Origin: Crotalaria pallida
Taxonomy: Eukaryota > Streptophyta > Magnoliopsida > Fabales > Fabaceae
Length of the DNA: 64,000 nt
Reading direction: 5' to 3'
Assembly (NCBI GenBank): GCA_037953625.1
Contig: CM075651.1
Coordinates: 128,616,501 to 128,680,500 of the forward strand
Below are positions 22,594-32,829 of the stretch, one piece after another; position 1 is the first letter of the stretch, and every line of letters starts with the position of its first letter. A program made the translations under genes and the position numbers. Under the pieces are notes generated by a model. The model saw nothing but the letters and a program-made list of their open reading frames with translations, was not told the origin of the DNA and ran no database searches.

Positions 22594-25500
22594 TGTTGGA
22601 AGTCAAGCTATTTGGAAGACATGCTTCAAACTCTCTATGGACTTCAAGTTTAAATCAAGATAGTGTTTTGATGATAACAAGCCAACTCAAGTTCAAGTTC
22701 ACAAGTGTCATCCATATTCAAAGATTGAAGATTCAAGCAAGGCATAGATTAGAAACCTTCTCTTTAGATCAATTGTAAGGTAATGAAGTTTTTATTTCTT
22801 TAAGAGTTACAAAAGCCAACAAGTTTTTCATTTTAAGAGAGAAGAAGAAAAACGTGTTTTTGCATGATAAAATGTTTTCTGCATTAATCTTAGTAAAAAT
22901 ACTTGATGTTACAAAACTCTGTATATTTGTATGTTTGCAAGAGAGAGTAATCGATTATCTTCTCAAGTAATCGATTAACTTTGTTGCATCATAGAAAAAT
23001 CAGAGAGGTTGTAATCGATTAAATGAAACTTGTTAATCAATTACTTTCTTATGGGAGTAATCGATTACCTGGCTCAAGTAATCGATTATAATTGTTGCAT
23101 CATATATTTTTCAGAGGCTTAGTAATCGATTACAAGCTTTGTAGTAATCGATTACATGATGTTGCATCATATGCATAACAGAGGCTCAGTAATCGATTAT
23201 AATGAGTTGCATCATACATTGAACAGGAGTGGTGTAATCGATTAACTATTCTTGGTATAATCGATTACATGGTTTTCAAATGAATTTAAGAATTTCTATT
23301 TTTGAAGGAATAATCGATTACCTTCAAAAAGTAATCGATTACTTCATGTTTTATTGAAAAACGTGTCAGAATCATTTTGATTATTTCCTGATTTGTTTTT
23401 ATATAAAAGATTCAGATTTATTTTATAAAATTCGAAAATGATTTTAAATTTGAATTATTTCCTTTTTGGTTTTAAGAATCAAATCTTTATTTTATTTCAT
23501 AAATCATTTTGATTTAGTTTTGATTTTAAAACTTATTTCAAATCTTATTTTATTTTATTTTGATTTTGTTTTACTTATTCTAAATCCTTTTTGATTCAAA
23601 AACGTTTTTCTATTTTAAAAACAAAATCACTCCAACATTCAGAAGATCAAATGTAGAAAAACTAGAAAACTACAATCGATGGGTGAAATAAACTAAGAAA
23701 CCCAAGGAGAACACCTATAGGGGGGGTTAAATAGGTGTTTAAGAAACCTTGAAAGATTTTCGAAAGAAACTAATCGAAACAATTAAAACGAATGATTTTT
23801 ACACAAAGTTTCAGCCCTTAATCGATTAAGCAAGTTGATTAATCGATTAACCCTTGTAAAACACATATTAATCGATTAAGCTGACCAATTAATCGATTAT
23901 TGCCTGAAAGCTTGCTTTTGGTTAATCGATTAACACCTCCAGTTAATCGATTAATCATTGTTAAAACTGAAAAAGCACTTTTCAATCAAATACGAAAATC
24001 AATCAATTAACACATATGATCAGAGATTAAGCGGAATTGATTAACACCAATATTCTTATTAATTACCTAGGTTATGAAAATGATTTTCCCCAAATCAATT
24101 TGCACAATTAAAAGCTAATTCAATCAATTATGAAAAATCAATCTTTTCTAGGTTTTCAACCAAGAACATAATGAATGACAAGAATGTAAAGAGTTAAAGG
24201 AATAGAGATACTGCACAGTGATTTATCCTGGTTCACTCTCATCCACTTGAGAGCTACATCCAGTCCCCTCTTCAACCAAGAGAGATTCTTAACTATGAGG
24301 AATTAGAGTTCTCAAATTACAAGTAAATGCCTCTCAAGACTCCCTTCTTGATAGCCTCCAAGAGATACCACACTCTTGTCTTGCAACCCTATTGACCCTC
24401 TAATCTAACCTCTTCCCTTGCTTGTTGATAATCCCCACAACAAGTCTTCCAAATGCTTGATGATACCTCACACCAAGGCTTCCAATTGCTTGTCAACACA
24501 ATAAGACTTCCAAGATGATTTTGCTTGATGAACAACCACCAAGTCTTCCTTTGTTGTAGATAGCTTGCCTTCTTTGAAATGATTACAACTCAAATGAAAA
24601 ACAATAACAAACCTATGAATCTCTTTCAAGAACTATGAAAATATCAACATGAGAGATTCAAAGATTCTTGATCAAAGAATGTAAAAGTAGAAAGCTTTGA
24701 TCTATGAAAGTGAGAGAGAATAGTGTGGCTTTGATCTAAGTAAAATTGATATGAAAATGTGTGTTAGTTTTTAATAATAATTGACAAAGGTTAGGAAAAG
24801 GTTTTTATAGAATACCCAAAAAATTAGGAACCTTAAAAACTGATTTTGAGAAGTGAAAAACGTATTTTAAAAACCAGTTTTGCAGGTCTTAATCGATTAA
24901 CCACTGTAACATGTGTGTTAATCGATTAACCTAACCCATTAATCGATTAGCCACTGCTAAATTCAATTAAAAACTTGTTTTCTCAAAACTAAACCTTTCC
25001 TTTCAAACCTTTAAGCCACCTATTGATTTTAGGTTAAGTGAATACTCAAAATATGATATAATCATGACCTTGATAGAGATTCACTACCCTCTAATGACTC
25101 TACCCAAACTCATCAAAATAATAGACTCAAACTAAAGATATTACAATTTAAACACAAATTGAATCTTCATGAGCTTGCTCTCTCTTCATCATTTGTTGAG
25201 TGTTGTTTGTTTGTTGAGCTTCTTCATATCTTGAACTTGATCAAAACATTTGTAGCTTGTTCAAAACCTTTGTCATTATCAAAACCTTCTCACTGGATCT
25301 AACATCAAATTCATTCATTCATTCATTCTTCTCTGATACACGTTTCTCTCTTCTTCTTCTACTATTCTCTGGTTTTCACGTTCATACATTTTGAAGAACA
25401 AAAATCATTGTTGGTTGAGTAACTTCTAGAGAAACAACCACTTCATTATCATAGAGATTATTGTAGAATCTGTGTTTTGAGAACACATTATACTTGTTGT

Positions 25501-25980
25501 AATCACTCTCATCAATTGTTCTAAACCTTAGTGGTAGGGAGAGAATCCCATAGTTGAACGTTGCGACGTTCGTAGGGTGAGGAACCCTGCTGTGTGATTG
25601 AGGCCCCTAGCGAACGGAGGTTCCTAGTAGTGTGTGGGATGCTCTTGGTTGTAATAGGGTGCGGCTCTATTGCTTGGTATAAGAACTCTCAGGCGGGTCG
25701 CTTGGGGACTGGACTAGGCCTTTCGACGGGAAGGCTGAACCAGTATAAAATTCACTGGTGCAAGCTTTTCTATCCCTATTTCTTTTAATTTCCGCTTATT
25801 TCAATTTTTACGTTTCCGCGCTACTCGAATTATTTTTTATATCGTTTTCGCGATCCGTTTCAAACGCTTAATCTCTCCATCTCAAAACATTTTTTAATTT
25901 GTAACGGTTTTTTAAATACATTAATAAAACTCGATTCACCCCCCCCCCCCCCTCTCGAGATTTTGATGCCAAAACCAACA
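22594..25980 (+). repeat. 3' LTR of Sirevirus A, interrupted by B2
   Basis: TGTTGGAAGTC to CCAAAACCAACA, matching the 5' LTR through 23651 and again from 25310. Relative to the 5' LTR it lacks 22 nt between two palindromes near 23190. It also has a longer C run near 25939. Confidence 0.93.
23652..25304 (-). mobile_element. Solo LTR B2 of the second Sirevirus family, in LTR of A
   Basis: It starts TGTAGAAAAACTAG and ends GGATCTAACA, flanked by TCAAA at 23647-23651 and 25305-25309. It is highly similar to B1 over most of its length (shared ATCCTGGTTCAC, CAGTCCCCTCTTCAACC), in the same orientation and with different duplications, so it is an independent insertion. Its main palindrome array (23818-23960) differs from that of B1. 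Confidence 0.92.
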
Positions 25981-25985
25981 AGCTT

Positions 25986-26639
25986 TCTTGTCGTCTTCAT
26001 ACATTCTACACATATCAACCAAAGCAGGAAAACTCTGAACCTTTTGGTAACTAAAAACTGATTTCAGCTCTGGCCTTAAACCACTTTCAAACTTAATACA
26101 CTTACTCCGCTCATCAGGATTGTACAAGTAGTAGGGAGAGTACTTCATCAATTCCTCAAACTTGGCAGCATACTCCCCTACACTCATATCTCCCTGCTTG
26201 AGTTGCATAAACTCTATCTCCTTCTTCCTTCTCAAATCTTACGGGAAATACTTATTGAGAAACTTCTTCATAAATACTCCTCAATTGATTGCTCTTTCTT
26301 CAAAGTTTAGCAACTGGACCGTATGATTCCACCAATTTTCAGCTTTTCCATCAAGCATAAAGACTGCAAAAGCTACTTTCTGAACATCAGTGCAATCCAG
26401 AGTCCTGAAGATCTTGCCAATCTCATAAATCCACTTATTAGCCTCATCAGGTTTATATCCTCCTTCAAACCTTGGAGGGTTGCAACTTCTAAACTCAGCA
26501 AAGTCTTTGCTTCAACATTCCCCACATTGCACGCATGTGGTTGATTTGCTTGTTCATGCTGATGCTATTGCATGCTTTCCAGAACAGCTGTGATTCGATC
26601 CAGCATCTCATTGGTGTGGTTTCTATTTCTAGTTGCCAT
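25986..26639 (-). pseudogene. Gag capsid region, element D
   Basis: It starts MATRNRNHTNEMLDRITAVL at 26639, then stops and frameshifts. A 99-residue open stretch (25936-26235) reads KEIEFMQLKQGDMSVGEYAA, then FEELMKYSPYY and GLRPELKSVFSY. This is the retrotransposon gag family of Tekay/Del elements. It is joined directly to copia LTR sequence at 25980; the rest of gag is at 13905 and below. Confidence 0.8.
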
Positions 26640-26782
26640 AGCAGACCTGCACTATGGACTTAGGGTTACTAAAGGTATTTTGAAAGAAACACACAACTAT
26701 TTAATTCAACTTAAACTATATTCAATCTTCATTGAATAACGTACGAAGCCGCAAAACCAGTGCTAAGAGGGACAAGACCATT

Positions 26783-26794
26783 GCTCTGATACCA
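26783..26794 (-). other. Primer binding site of element D
   Basis: The plus strand shows GCTCTGATACCA, the complement of TGGTATCAGAGC, five bases inside the LTR edge at 26800. Complementary to initiator tRNA-Met. Confidence 0.9.
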
Positions 26795-27481
26795 CCAAAT
26801 GTAACACCTCCTTAATATAAACCGAAAATTATATTTGTTTCCAAGTACTTAGTTATGGACTTATTATTGAAAAATAGGTCAATAAATTTTTTCATTAATC
26901 TTCTATTTAAATTTCTAAAGAGTTTGGACTTGCGTTTTAATCAAATACTTTAATCTTTCATAAATACTTTGAATTCGGCTTATTAATAAGTTATAAAACT
27001 CAGTTCAGCAAATGATTCGAGACAACATTCATTTCTTTATAAATAATCTTATAATTAGCTTGTATCATAACTTATCGTTATCTCGAATGATTTATCGATA
27101 ACAAAATAATAATCGTCGCCGAATTCCTTTTTCAAAAAAATCAGAGTACGCGGAATAAAACAGTACTTGAGGATCATTTGTGATATATAAACATCACACA
27201 TATATATATATATATAATAAGATAAAAAGATCCCCATCAGTACATCATTATAATCCAAGAGTAACACAAGTCCAAAATATCAAGTCCATATACTGAAAAT
27301 AAAGAAAAAGACTATAACTGATATCACCTCAACTCTAAGACATCTCAAAATATATACAATATGATACAAATCAAAACGATAGACATCTCGGAGCATGTCA
27401 ACTGATCCTCCAAAGCTCCCAACTGGTCCACAGCAGCTACATTCCTATCCTAGGATCCAAACTATCTATACTATGCTCGCC

Positions 27482-27961
27482 TTAGGAACTACTAACTCCA
27501 CTACGAGTCCTGGAAACCGGCTCGACTGGTACCTCCTTCTCGTCCTCATCCTCCACAGCATCCTCCTCGACCTCGTCCACCAGGGTAGGGACCTTACCAC
27601 TGGGTCTAGGGTCTGCAACAGGAACAAACCTACCAATACCTGTTGGGCTAGGAGAAGGAGTCTCCTCAGAGAAAATTCTCGAAGCAGAAGGATGGGAACG
27701 AGTGGCAGCTCTAAAATGAAAGCTGTGAAATCTCCGTACAGGTCGCGCTGGGGTTGGTCCTCTATAAGTATAAAAGGGTGGAACATGCATAGTATATATA
27801 ATAGGGATCCTAAACCTATGAGGTCGCACCCTAGCCAAGGGGTTAGGGTGATAGAGAGTAATCTCCACCTCACCCTCAAAGGTAGCCGGGTGCTCCTCGT
27901 AAGTCCAAATACCACTAGGGATGGATCGGATCTCGATGCAAGCTAGGTATATGGCCATCAC
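27482..27961 (-). CDS. Uncharacterised ORF inside gypsy LTR
   Basis: An open 159-residue frame beginning MMAIYLACIEIRSIPSGIWT. It has an aromatic/arginine-rich middle (PHRFRIPIIYTMHVPPFYTY), a basic patch (PARPVRRFHSFHFRAA) and an acidic, serine/proline-rich tail (DEVEEDAVEDEDEKE). There is no signal peptide, membrane segment or motif I can name. It lies within the LTR, so it would be near the 5' end of the element transcript, downstream of the hairpin array, and repeated in both LTRs of an intact element. It is unbroken while the pol of the same element is full of stops, which is unexpected if it were meaningless. It could still be chance in a GC-richer stretch. Confidence 0.45.
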   Translation of the reverse strand: MMAIYLACIEIRSIPSGIWTYEEHPATFEGEVEITLYHPNPLARVRPHRFRIPIIYTMHVPPFYTYRGPTPARPVRRFHSFHFRAATRSHPSASRIFSEETPSPSPTGIGRFVPVADPRPSGKVPTLVDEVEEDAVEDEDEKEVPVEPVSRTRSGVSSS

Positions 27962-28158
27962 CTAACAAGGGCACGGGAGTAAGCATCACACATATACATA
28001 ATAAAATGAGACTAAAATATCAATCACAAATAATCATAGACAGATAGAATATGCATAAACATATGAGCACACCCATTTTCGTGTTTATAACACTTTCAAT
28101 GCAGGTGGCATGATGCATGATTTCTATCCACAAATCTGAGGCCTCCAATCATCATATA

Positions 28159-28460
28159 GATATCTATCAACAGATATCCTTGTGTTCCCTGAACACTAAA
28201 TAATACGTTCTCAGAACGTATGGCGGTATTGCTTGGGGTGATTTCCTTAACGTTCCTCCTAGAGTATTCGTCACGTCACCAAGACGTAATGAATCACCGT
28301 GGTACATAACGCCACTCCCAGAGTGAACGTCACGTCGCGAAGACATAACAACCACATCACCAGTGAACCCACACTGGCTACATTCACCACAGAATGTGTC
28401 ATCAAGCAAAACACAACAGTTTGGTACTCCCAGGGTACTCAGGTCATGTTCCCAGAACAT
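28159..28460. other. Array of small stem-loops in LTR of D
   Basis: Nine short inverted repeats follow one another: GATATCT/AGATATC (28159-28178), GTGTTC-CCT-GAACAC (28182-28196), TACGTTCT-C-AGAACGTA (28204-28220), ACGTC-ACCAA-GACGT (28273-28287), CACTC-CCA-GAGTG (28313-28325), CCAGTG/CACTGG (28360-28377), ACATTC/GAATGT (28380-28397), GTAC-7-GTAC (28424-28438) and ATGTTC-CCA-GAACAT (28446-28460). Stems differ in sequence but loops are short and often CCA or CCT. A degenerate tenth (ACGTC-GCGAA-GACAT) follows the fifth. Confidence 0.8.
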
Positions 28461-29650
28461 TACCCAATCACATCACCAACCTATTCTCCATGAATGAATG
28501 CAAATATACAAAGCATTATTGGTTGGCCTTTAATTAATTTCCATAATTATTATGACATAGTCTTGACATCTTCACAATTAAGATTAAACACATGTCATAA
28601 TTCCTTTTATTATTTTCAATGATGAACTTAAGGTATTAAGAATAAATTACCTTAACTCATAAAATTCTCCCATGAATTTAACTTAGCTAATTTTTACTGA
28701 TTTTGGGTTGGAAGAGTATAATTAAAAATAATATAAATTATTTAAAAAAAAACCTTTAAAAAAAATTTTGTTTTCAGGTTTTAACCGGTTACAAGATATC
28801 CTAACCAGTAAGATTGTACAGTTCCAGAAACTGAATTTATTGTGATTTTCAATACCATTTTCATTTCTCTTCCAATTTGGCCCAAAACAACCGTGAACCT
28901 TTGTTTAACACCTTAAGTAAAACTTGTTCCATCATTGAAAATTCTACAATTCATCATACTTTCCAATCTTGTATATTTTCCAAATGAATTTGTTATTAAC
29001 ATTAAGGTATAAAGCTAATTAACCAACTTTGCTTCATCAGCCTACATTCACAGGGTAATTTATAGTGACAATAGGTTAAGAGAATCAATTAAAATGTTGA
29101 GAACAACTTAACAAAAATCAAAACTTCACTTTTAATTTCTGTCAGTCTCAAACCGGTTACGCTGAGGCTCTAACCGGTTAGATTCTGCAGTACAACACAC
29201 TGAAATTAAGGTTTTCAATACCATTTTCATTGGTACTCAAATCTAACCCTTTTTCATCATCAACAAAGGTTTAATACCTTAAATTACACATGTCTAAACA
29301 CTTAAACATGCAACAAATCCATGCATGCAAATCTCATATTCCAAAAGGGCATAAAACACATATTTCACAACTTGAAATACCAAATTCATATACAATGCAC
29401 ATAACCATCAACAAAGCATCAAATAAGCTTGCATGCATCATATCAAAGTTGCTCAAAATCATAAATGAGTTAAAATTAGCCTTCAAGCCTTAAAACCAAT
29501 TCAAACTATGCCCTTAGAGTCTCTTGGTGACTCTCACTATATAAATCACATTTTACATCTCATTCTAGTATAAGGTAAGCTCCTCCCTTACCTCTAGGTC
29601 GTGTTTAAATCACATTTTTCAAGTATCTAGGCTTCATAGCTTTTACCTAA

Positions 29651-30666
29651 TTCACACATATTAAGAAAAGTAATTATTACTCTCAAATTTATCAAAAAAA
29701 TATGTTATCATTCCAAAGTTACCCCTATTTAAAACTTTACAACTCTATTCATTTCTCTCTCTATTATAATTATTACTCTATCACCCTCTATATATGTGAT
29801 TATGAGAGGTGTATTTGAAATAAACTCTTAAATGCTACCTAGATATTCCAAAACGACTTATAAAAAGGACAAAAAAATCTATCAAAATGGTGTCCTATAA
29901 TAAAGGACGGAGGGAGTATCAATTTACTTTAAAACCAGTTCCAAATGTTTGTTGGAAGCACTTATTTAATACTTGAAGCGGAAACACTACCTTGCAGTTA
30001 AGTAAAATATTTATCAGGAAAATAAGATTTGGTTTGGTCGTGAGATCTTTTGTTTTGGTAGTGAGGTATACCTCACAACCCAGATGTTAAATTAAAAAAA
30101 ATAAGGGCAAAACTAAACATAATAAAATAAGTGGGATGTCCCTAGCCATAAGTATGAGGTGTTCCTAACCACAAGTGGGGTAGCAAAAGCCTTACTCTCT
30201 CAAAATTAAACCTAAGAGCAACCAAACACACCCACATCAAAAACACTCAACCCACAAACATCAAACAATGAAAACCATAAAAATAAAAAACAAAATGTAA
30301 ACATGGTATAAAAAATCGAAAACATTTTCTCACCATGAAGAGAAGGTGGTTAACAACTTCGATTCAATAACACCAACAAAGCTTCTCTCTTTTTGGTCTT
30401 CTCGATTTGAATCCATTTTTCTCAAACGACTATTTTTCCCCCTCATCTCGAGCATGGCCATTGGGTCCTTGATTGGGTACAAGATAAAGAGCGACTGAAT
30501 CAGATACAATATAAGATAAGACTTTAAATCAAACCCAAAAAAAAATAACAAATACAAGGGAATATGTACCAAATAAAAGAAAAGCGAACCTTAGAGAGAG
30601 AGAGAGAAAGAAAGATAGGACACCAAAGATTAAGAGAAAACCCCGAACTGCAATAAAAGTAGTAAT
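29651..30666. other. AT-rich non-coding stretch with Stowaway-like end
   Basis: GGACGGAGGGAGTA at about 29902-29915 is the classic terminal sequence of plant Stowaway-type MITEs with TA target. The opposite end was not found, so it is a remnant. The remainder has no ORF I can support; a minus ORF at 30330-30572 has no recognisable feature. Confidence 0.45.
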
Positions 30667-31310
30667 GACCTTTGCTTTTTGGCCACCATCCATCACTTTT
30701 TGGCCCCCATTTTTAATTTTTATGGACCAAAACACTCTTTTACATGTTATTATTTCCGATTCTACAAAGACAAAAGAGTGTTTCCGACTCTCCAGAGAAA
30801 AAAAATTTTCCGACTTTGGAGAATCGGAATTTTTTCGACTCAGGAGAGGCGAAAATATTTTCGACCATGGTAATTCGGAAATAGTCAAATGTATCAAAAA
30901 CTTAGCGCTAAAGAATCTGCATATGGTTAGGGGGGTTTGTTTGCTTCAGCAATTATATTGCGTCACATAGGTACAAGACCGGCAAACTTCCCAACGTGAC
31001 TTTTGGTAGATCTTTGACAATATTTTCAGCTGGAACTATGCAACTGCAAGATACTGTATTTCCTTGTCCATTATATTAGAAGTCTCTATTAAAAAAATTG
31101 TATGAAAAAATTTCCGACTCGATCGCCATAGTCGGAAAAAATAAAAATTTTCGACTCTTCAAAGTTGGAAAAATTTCCGACTCCAGAGAGTCGGAAACGC
31201 AATTCCGTCTTTGTAGAACCGGAAATAATGACACATAAAAGGGTGTTTTGGTCCATAAAAATTAAAAATGGGGAACAAAAATTCATGGATGGGGGCAAAA
31301 AGCAAATGTC
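30667..31310. mobile_element. MULE-like element with possible captured sequence (M2)
   Basis: The left arm (30667-30870) starts GACCTTTGCTTTTTGGCC and the right arm (31095-31310) ends GGGGGCAAAAAGCAAATGTC, inverted to each other over about 200 bp. Both carry repeated CCGACTCTCCAGAGTCGGAA-type palindromes. The interior (about 30890-31080) is unrelated, less AT-rich, and may be captured gene sequence. Its arms are related to element M1 at 40181-41045. No clean 9-bp duplication: flanks are AGTAGTAAT and AAAGTAATA. Confidence 0.7.
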
Positions 31311-31495
31311 AAAGTAATAAGAGTAATAAGAGAGAGAGGGACACCAGACGAGGGGAAAAAATTGGGTCCCTTTGACTTAAATGTGAGGGTTAAAAATCTT
31401 CACTTCCCTTCAAAAAAATTAACTTGCAAAGTTCAAACAATTCAACCCCAAAATGCATAAAATGGAAGAAAGATAATAACCTTCTACGAGCCCAA

Positions 31496-31690
31496 TTAAA
31501 TAACCTTGAGCATATAGACAATGCCAGGTGGCACCCGGAGTTCCCCCAAACACTTCAGTGGTGCTTTAAAGAAATGCTTTATTTGAAGCTTGAAACACAA
31601 TGAAGTGATGAGAGGAACTCCAGGGGATAGCTGACTCTCCGACACATACACTTCAATGCTAGCTTCTGATCTGCTGCAATAGGAAAGAGA
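31496..31690 (-). pseudogene. Possible host-gene exon, family unknown
   Basis: On the minus strand TATTGCAG precedes an open stretch ASIEVYVSESQLSPGVPLIT, then SLCFKLQIKHFF, ending VPPGIVYMLK just before GTTATT. Acceptor, open coding-like sequence and donor are arranged like an internal plant exon of about 190 bp. Upstream on the minus strand (about 31740-31800) a second coding-like piece contains FSSGGPTDDAVPKLYE, also followed by a possible intron. I do not recognise the protein. It lies beside M2, so it may be a captured or relict gene fragment. Confidence 0.35.
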
Positions 31691-31849
31691 GAATCCTATA
31701 TTTATAGAAAAAAGAAAATGAAAGTTTAATTTCTTCATATAATTTTGGCACCGCGTCATCAGTAGGACCACCAGAGCTGAAAATAACCATGTTGGTGAAC
31801 AATGAACCTGGTCAGTGTATAGGTTCCGATGAATAATGATGAAGAACAA

Positions 31850-32829
31850 TTATTTGCAGTGGTGAGGTGACCGGACTAAAAGCTATCCACCCTCTCTATC
31901 TTCAAATATATTCCAGACGTTGGTGTAACAAAGTTGAGAGAAGTGGTCACAGTATGGAAAATATATATTTTCCAAATATATTTGTTGAGGGTCAAAAATG
32001 GGAAATGCAATAATGAGATTTTGGGTTTGTAAACTTAGGAGATTGAAAAATGATAAGAGTAAGGAGCTTCTGAAGTCTAGTGGTGGAGGAAAGTAAGCAA
32101 GTCTTGCACAATGACCTTTGTGGGGAGGGTAACAAGCTTCCCTTTTTGCAACTCTCCACCCTTCCGCCCCCTCTGTTTAGTTCTATCACTAAGTGTCTTT
32201 CGTTTCCTCCTTTTCTCCCTCTGTTTTCGGTGATCTTCCCTTTGTCCCTCTTCCCCCTCTTAAGCTTCTTAGCTCTCTCACTAGTCACCATCATCCTCGT
32301 AAAGCACCCTTACTTAGTCATTAAGCACCATTCTTTCTCTCTGCACCCCTCTTACACTTTACACCATTTTAGTTAGTCATATTAAGCCTATCTTCCTAAG
32401 ACAGAGCAAAAGGCTCCGTTTTGGTGATTGTACGCTGTAACCCTATGCCTCCTATGTTTCCCTCCATTTCCTTATTGTTGCATAAAGTTCCGCTCTCCGG
32501 TCATTGTGCAAGTCCCTCAAGAGTCTTTTATCACTCTTTGGGGCGGAGCTCGCTCAGAGCCTTCCAGCCACAGCCCTCAGAAGCTCCCTAGGACCGTCCG
32601 CCCAGCTGGCCACATTACCCCTTGTGTACAGCTTGGTGGGTGGAGTCCCAAATATCTCTTTCTTTCTGCCCACGTACTGGGCCGCTCTCTTCTCTTCTAT
32701 TTGCTTATTCGCAATGGGCCTCCTGTTTCCACTTGGTGACTCTTTTCTTGGTTTATTATTTTTGGCCCAATAAATTGGTCCTCAACAATATTCTAGATGT
32801 TGATACCAATTCTAGATATATGGGTAACA
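31850..32829. other. Non-coding stretch, no supported feature
   Basis: A CT-rich tract (32140-32350) and a GC-richer block (32480-32780) produce several overlapping short ORFs without recognisable domains. No LTR edges, inverted repeats or RNA gene were seen. Confidence 0.4.

Larger units (their letters stand above)
13906..25980 (+). mobile_element. Sirevirus-type Ty1/copia element A with two nested solo LTRs
   Basis: It begins TGTTGGAAGTC and ends AAACCAACA, flanked by AGCTT at 13901-13905 and 25981-25985. Order: 5' LTR, primer site, gag, protease, integrase, RT, RNase H, repeated polypurine tracts, 3' LTR. Integrase before RT defines copia. The long gag with DUF4219/UBN2-type sequence, coiled coil and repeated AAAGGGGGAG tracts are Sirevirus traits. 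By eye the two LTRs differ at about 25 positions in about 1.74 kb, so the insertion is fairly young, yet pol is already broken. B1 interrupts integrase and B2 interrupts the 3' LTR. Confidence 0.93.
10448..29650 (-). mobile_element. Degenerate Tekay/Del-type gypsy element D (host of Sirevirus A)
   Basis: Reading the minus strand from right to left: LTR (from about 29650 down to 26800), tRNA-Met primer site (26783-26794), gag (26639 to 25986), then a 12.1 kb copia insertion, then zinc knuckles, protease, RT, RNase H and integrase (13905 to 10976). Domain order PR-RT-RH-IN identifies Ty3/gypsy. Double zinc-binding motifs and the protease DSGATHSF match Del/Tekay elements. The right LTR limit is not resolved and the 3' end is truncated. 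It is dead: many stops, frameshifts and lost catalytic residues. Confidence 0.8.
26800..29650 (-). repeat. 5' LTR of gypsy element D (outer limit unresolved)
   Basis: The inner edge is TGTAACACCTCC next to the primer site. Outward it contains an ORF (27482-27961), a hairpin array (28159-28460), two AACCGGTTA-type motifs near 28790 and 29155, and a CTCCTCCCTTACCTCTAG block near 29580. Minus-strand TTTATATAG near 29535 could be its TATA box. Beyond about 29650 the sequence is disrupted by MITE-like DNA, so the outer end and target duplication were not found. Confidence 0.7.

Noticed and set aside
15274..25788. Near-identical ORFs in the two LTRs of A (15274-15459, 25594-25788)
   Set aside because: They fall in the untranslated leader downstream of the TATA box, have no known domain and differ by frame-neutral and non-neutral changes alike.
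32428..32773. Hydrophobic ORFs of 86-103 residues in a GC-richer block
   Set aside because: Three overlapping frames are open together, none with a recognisable domain; probably compositional.
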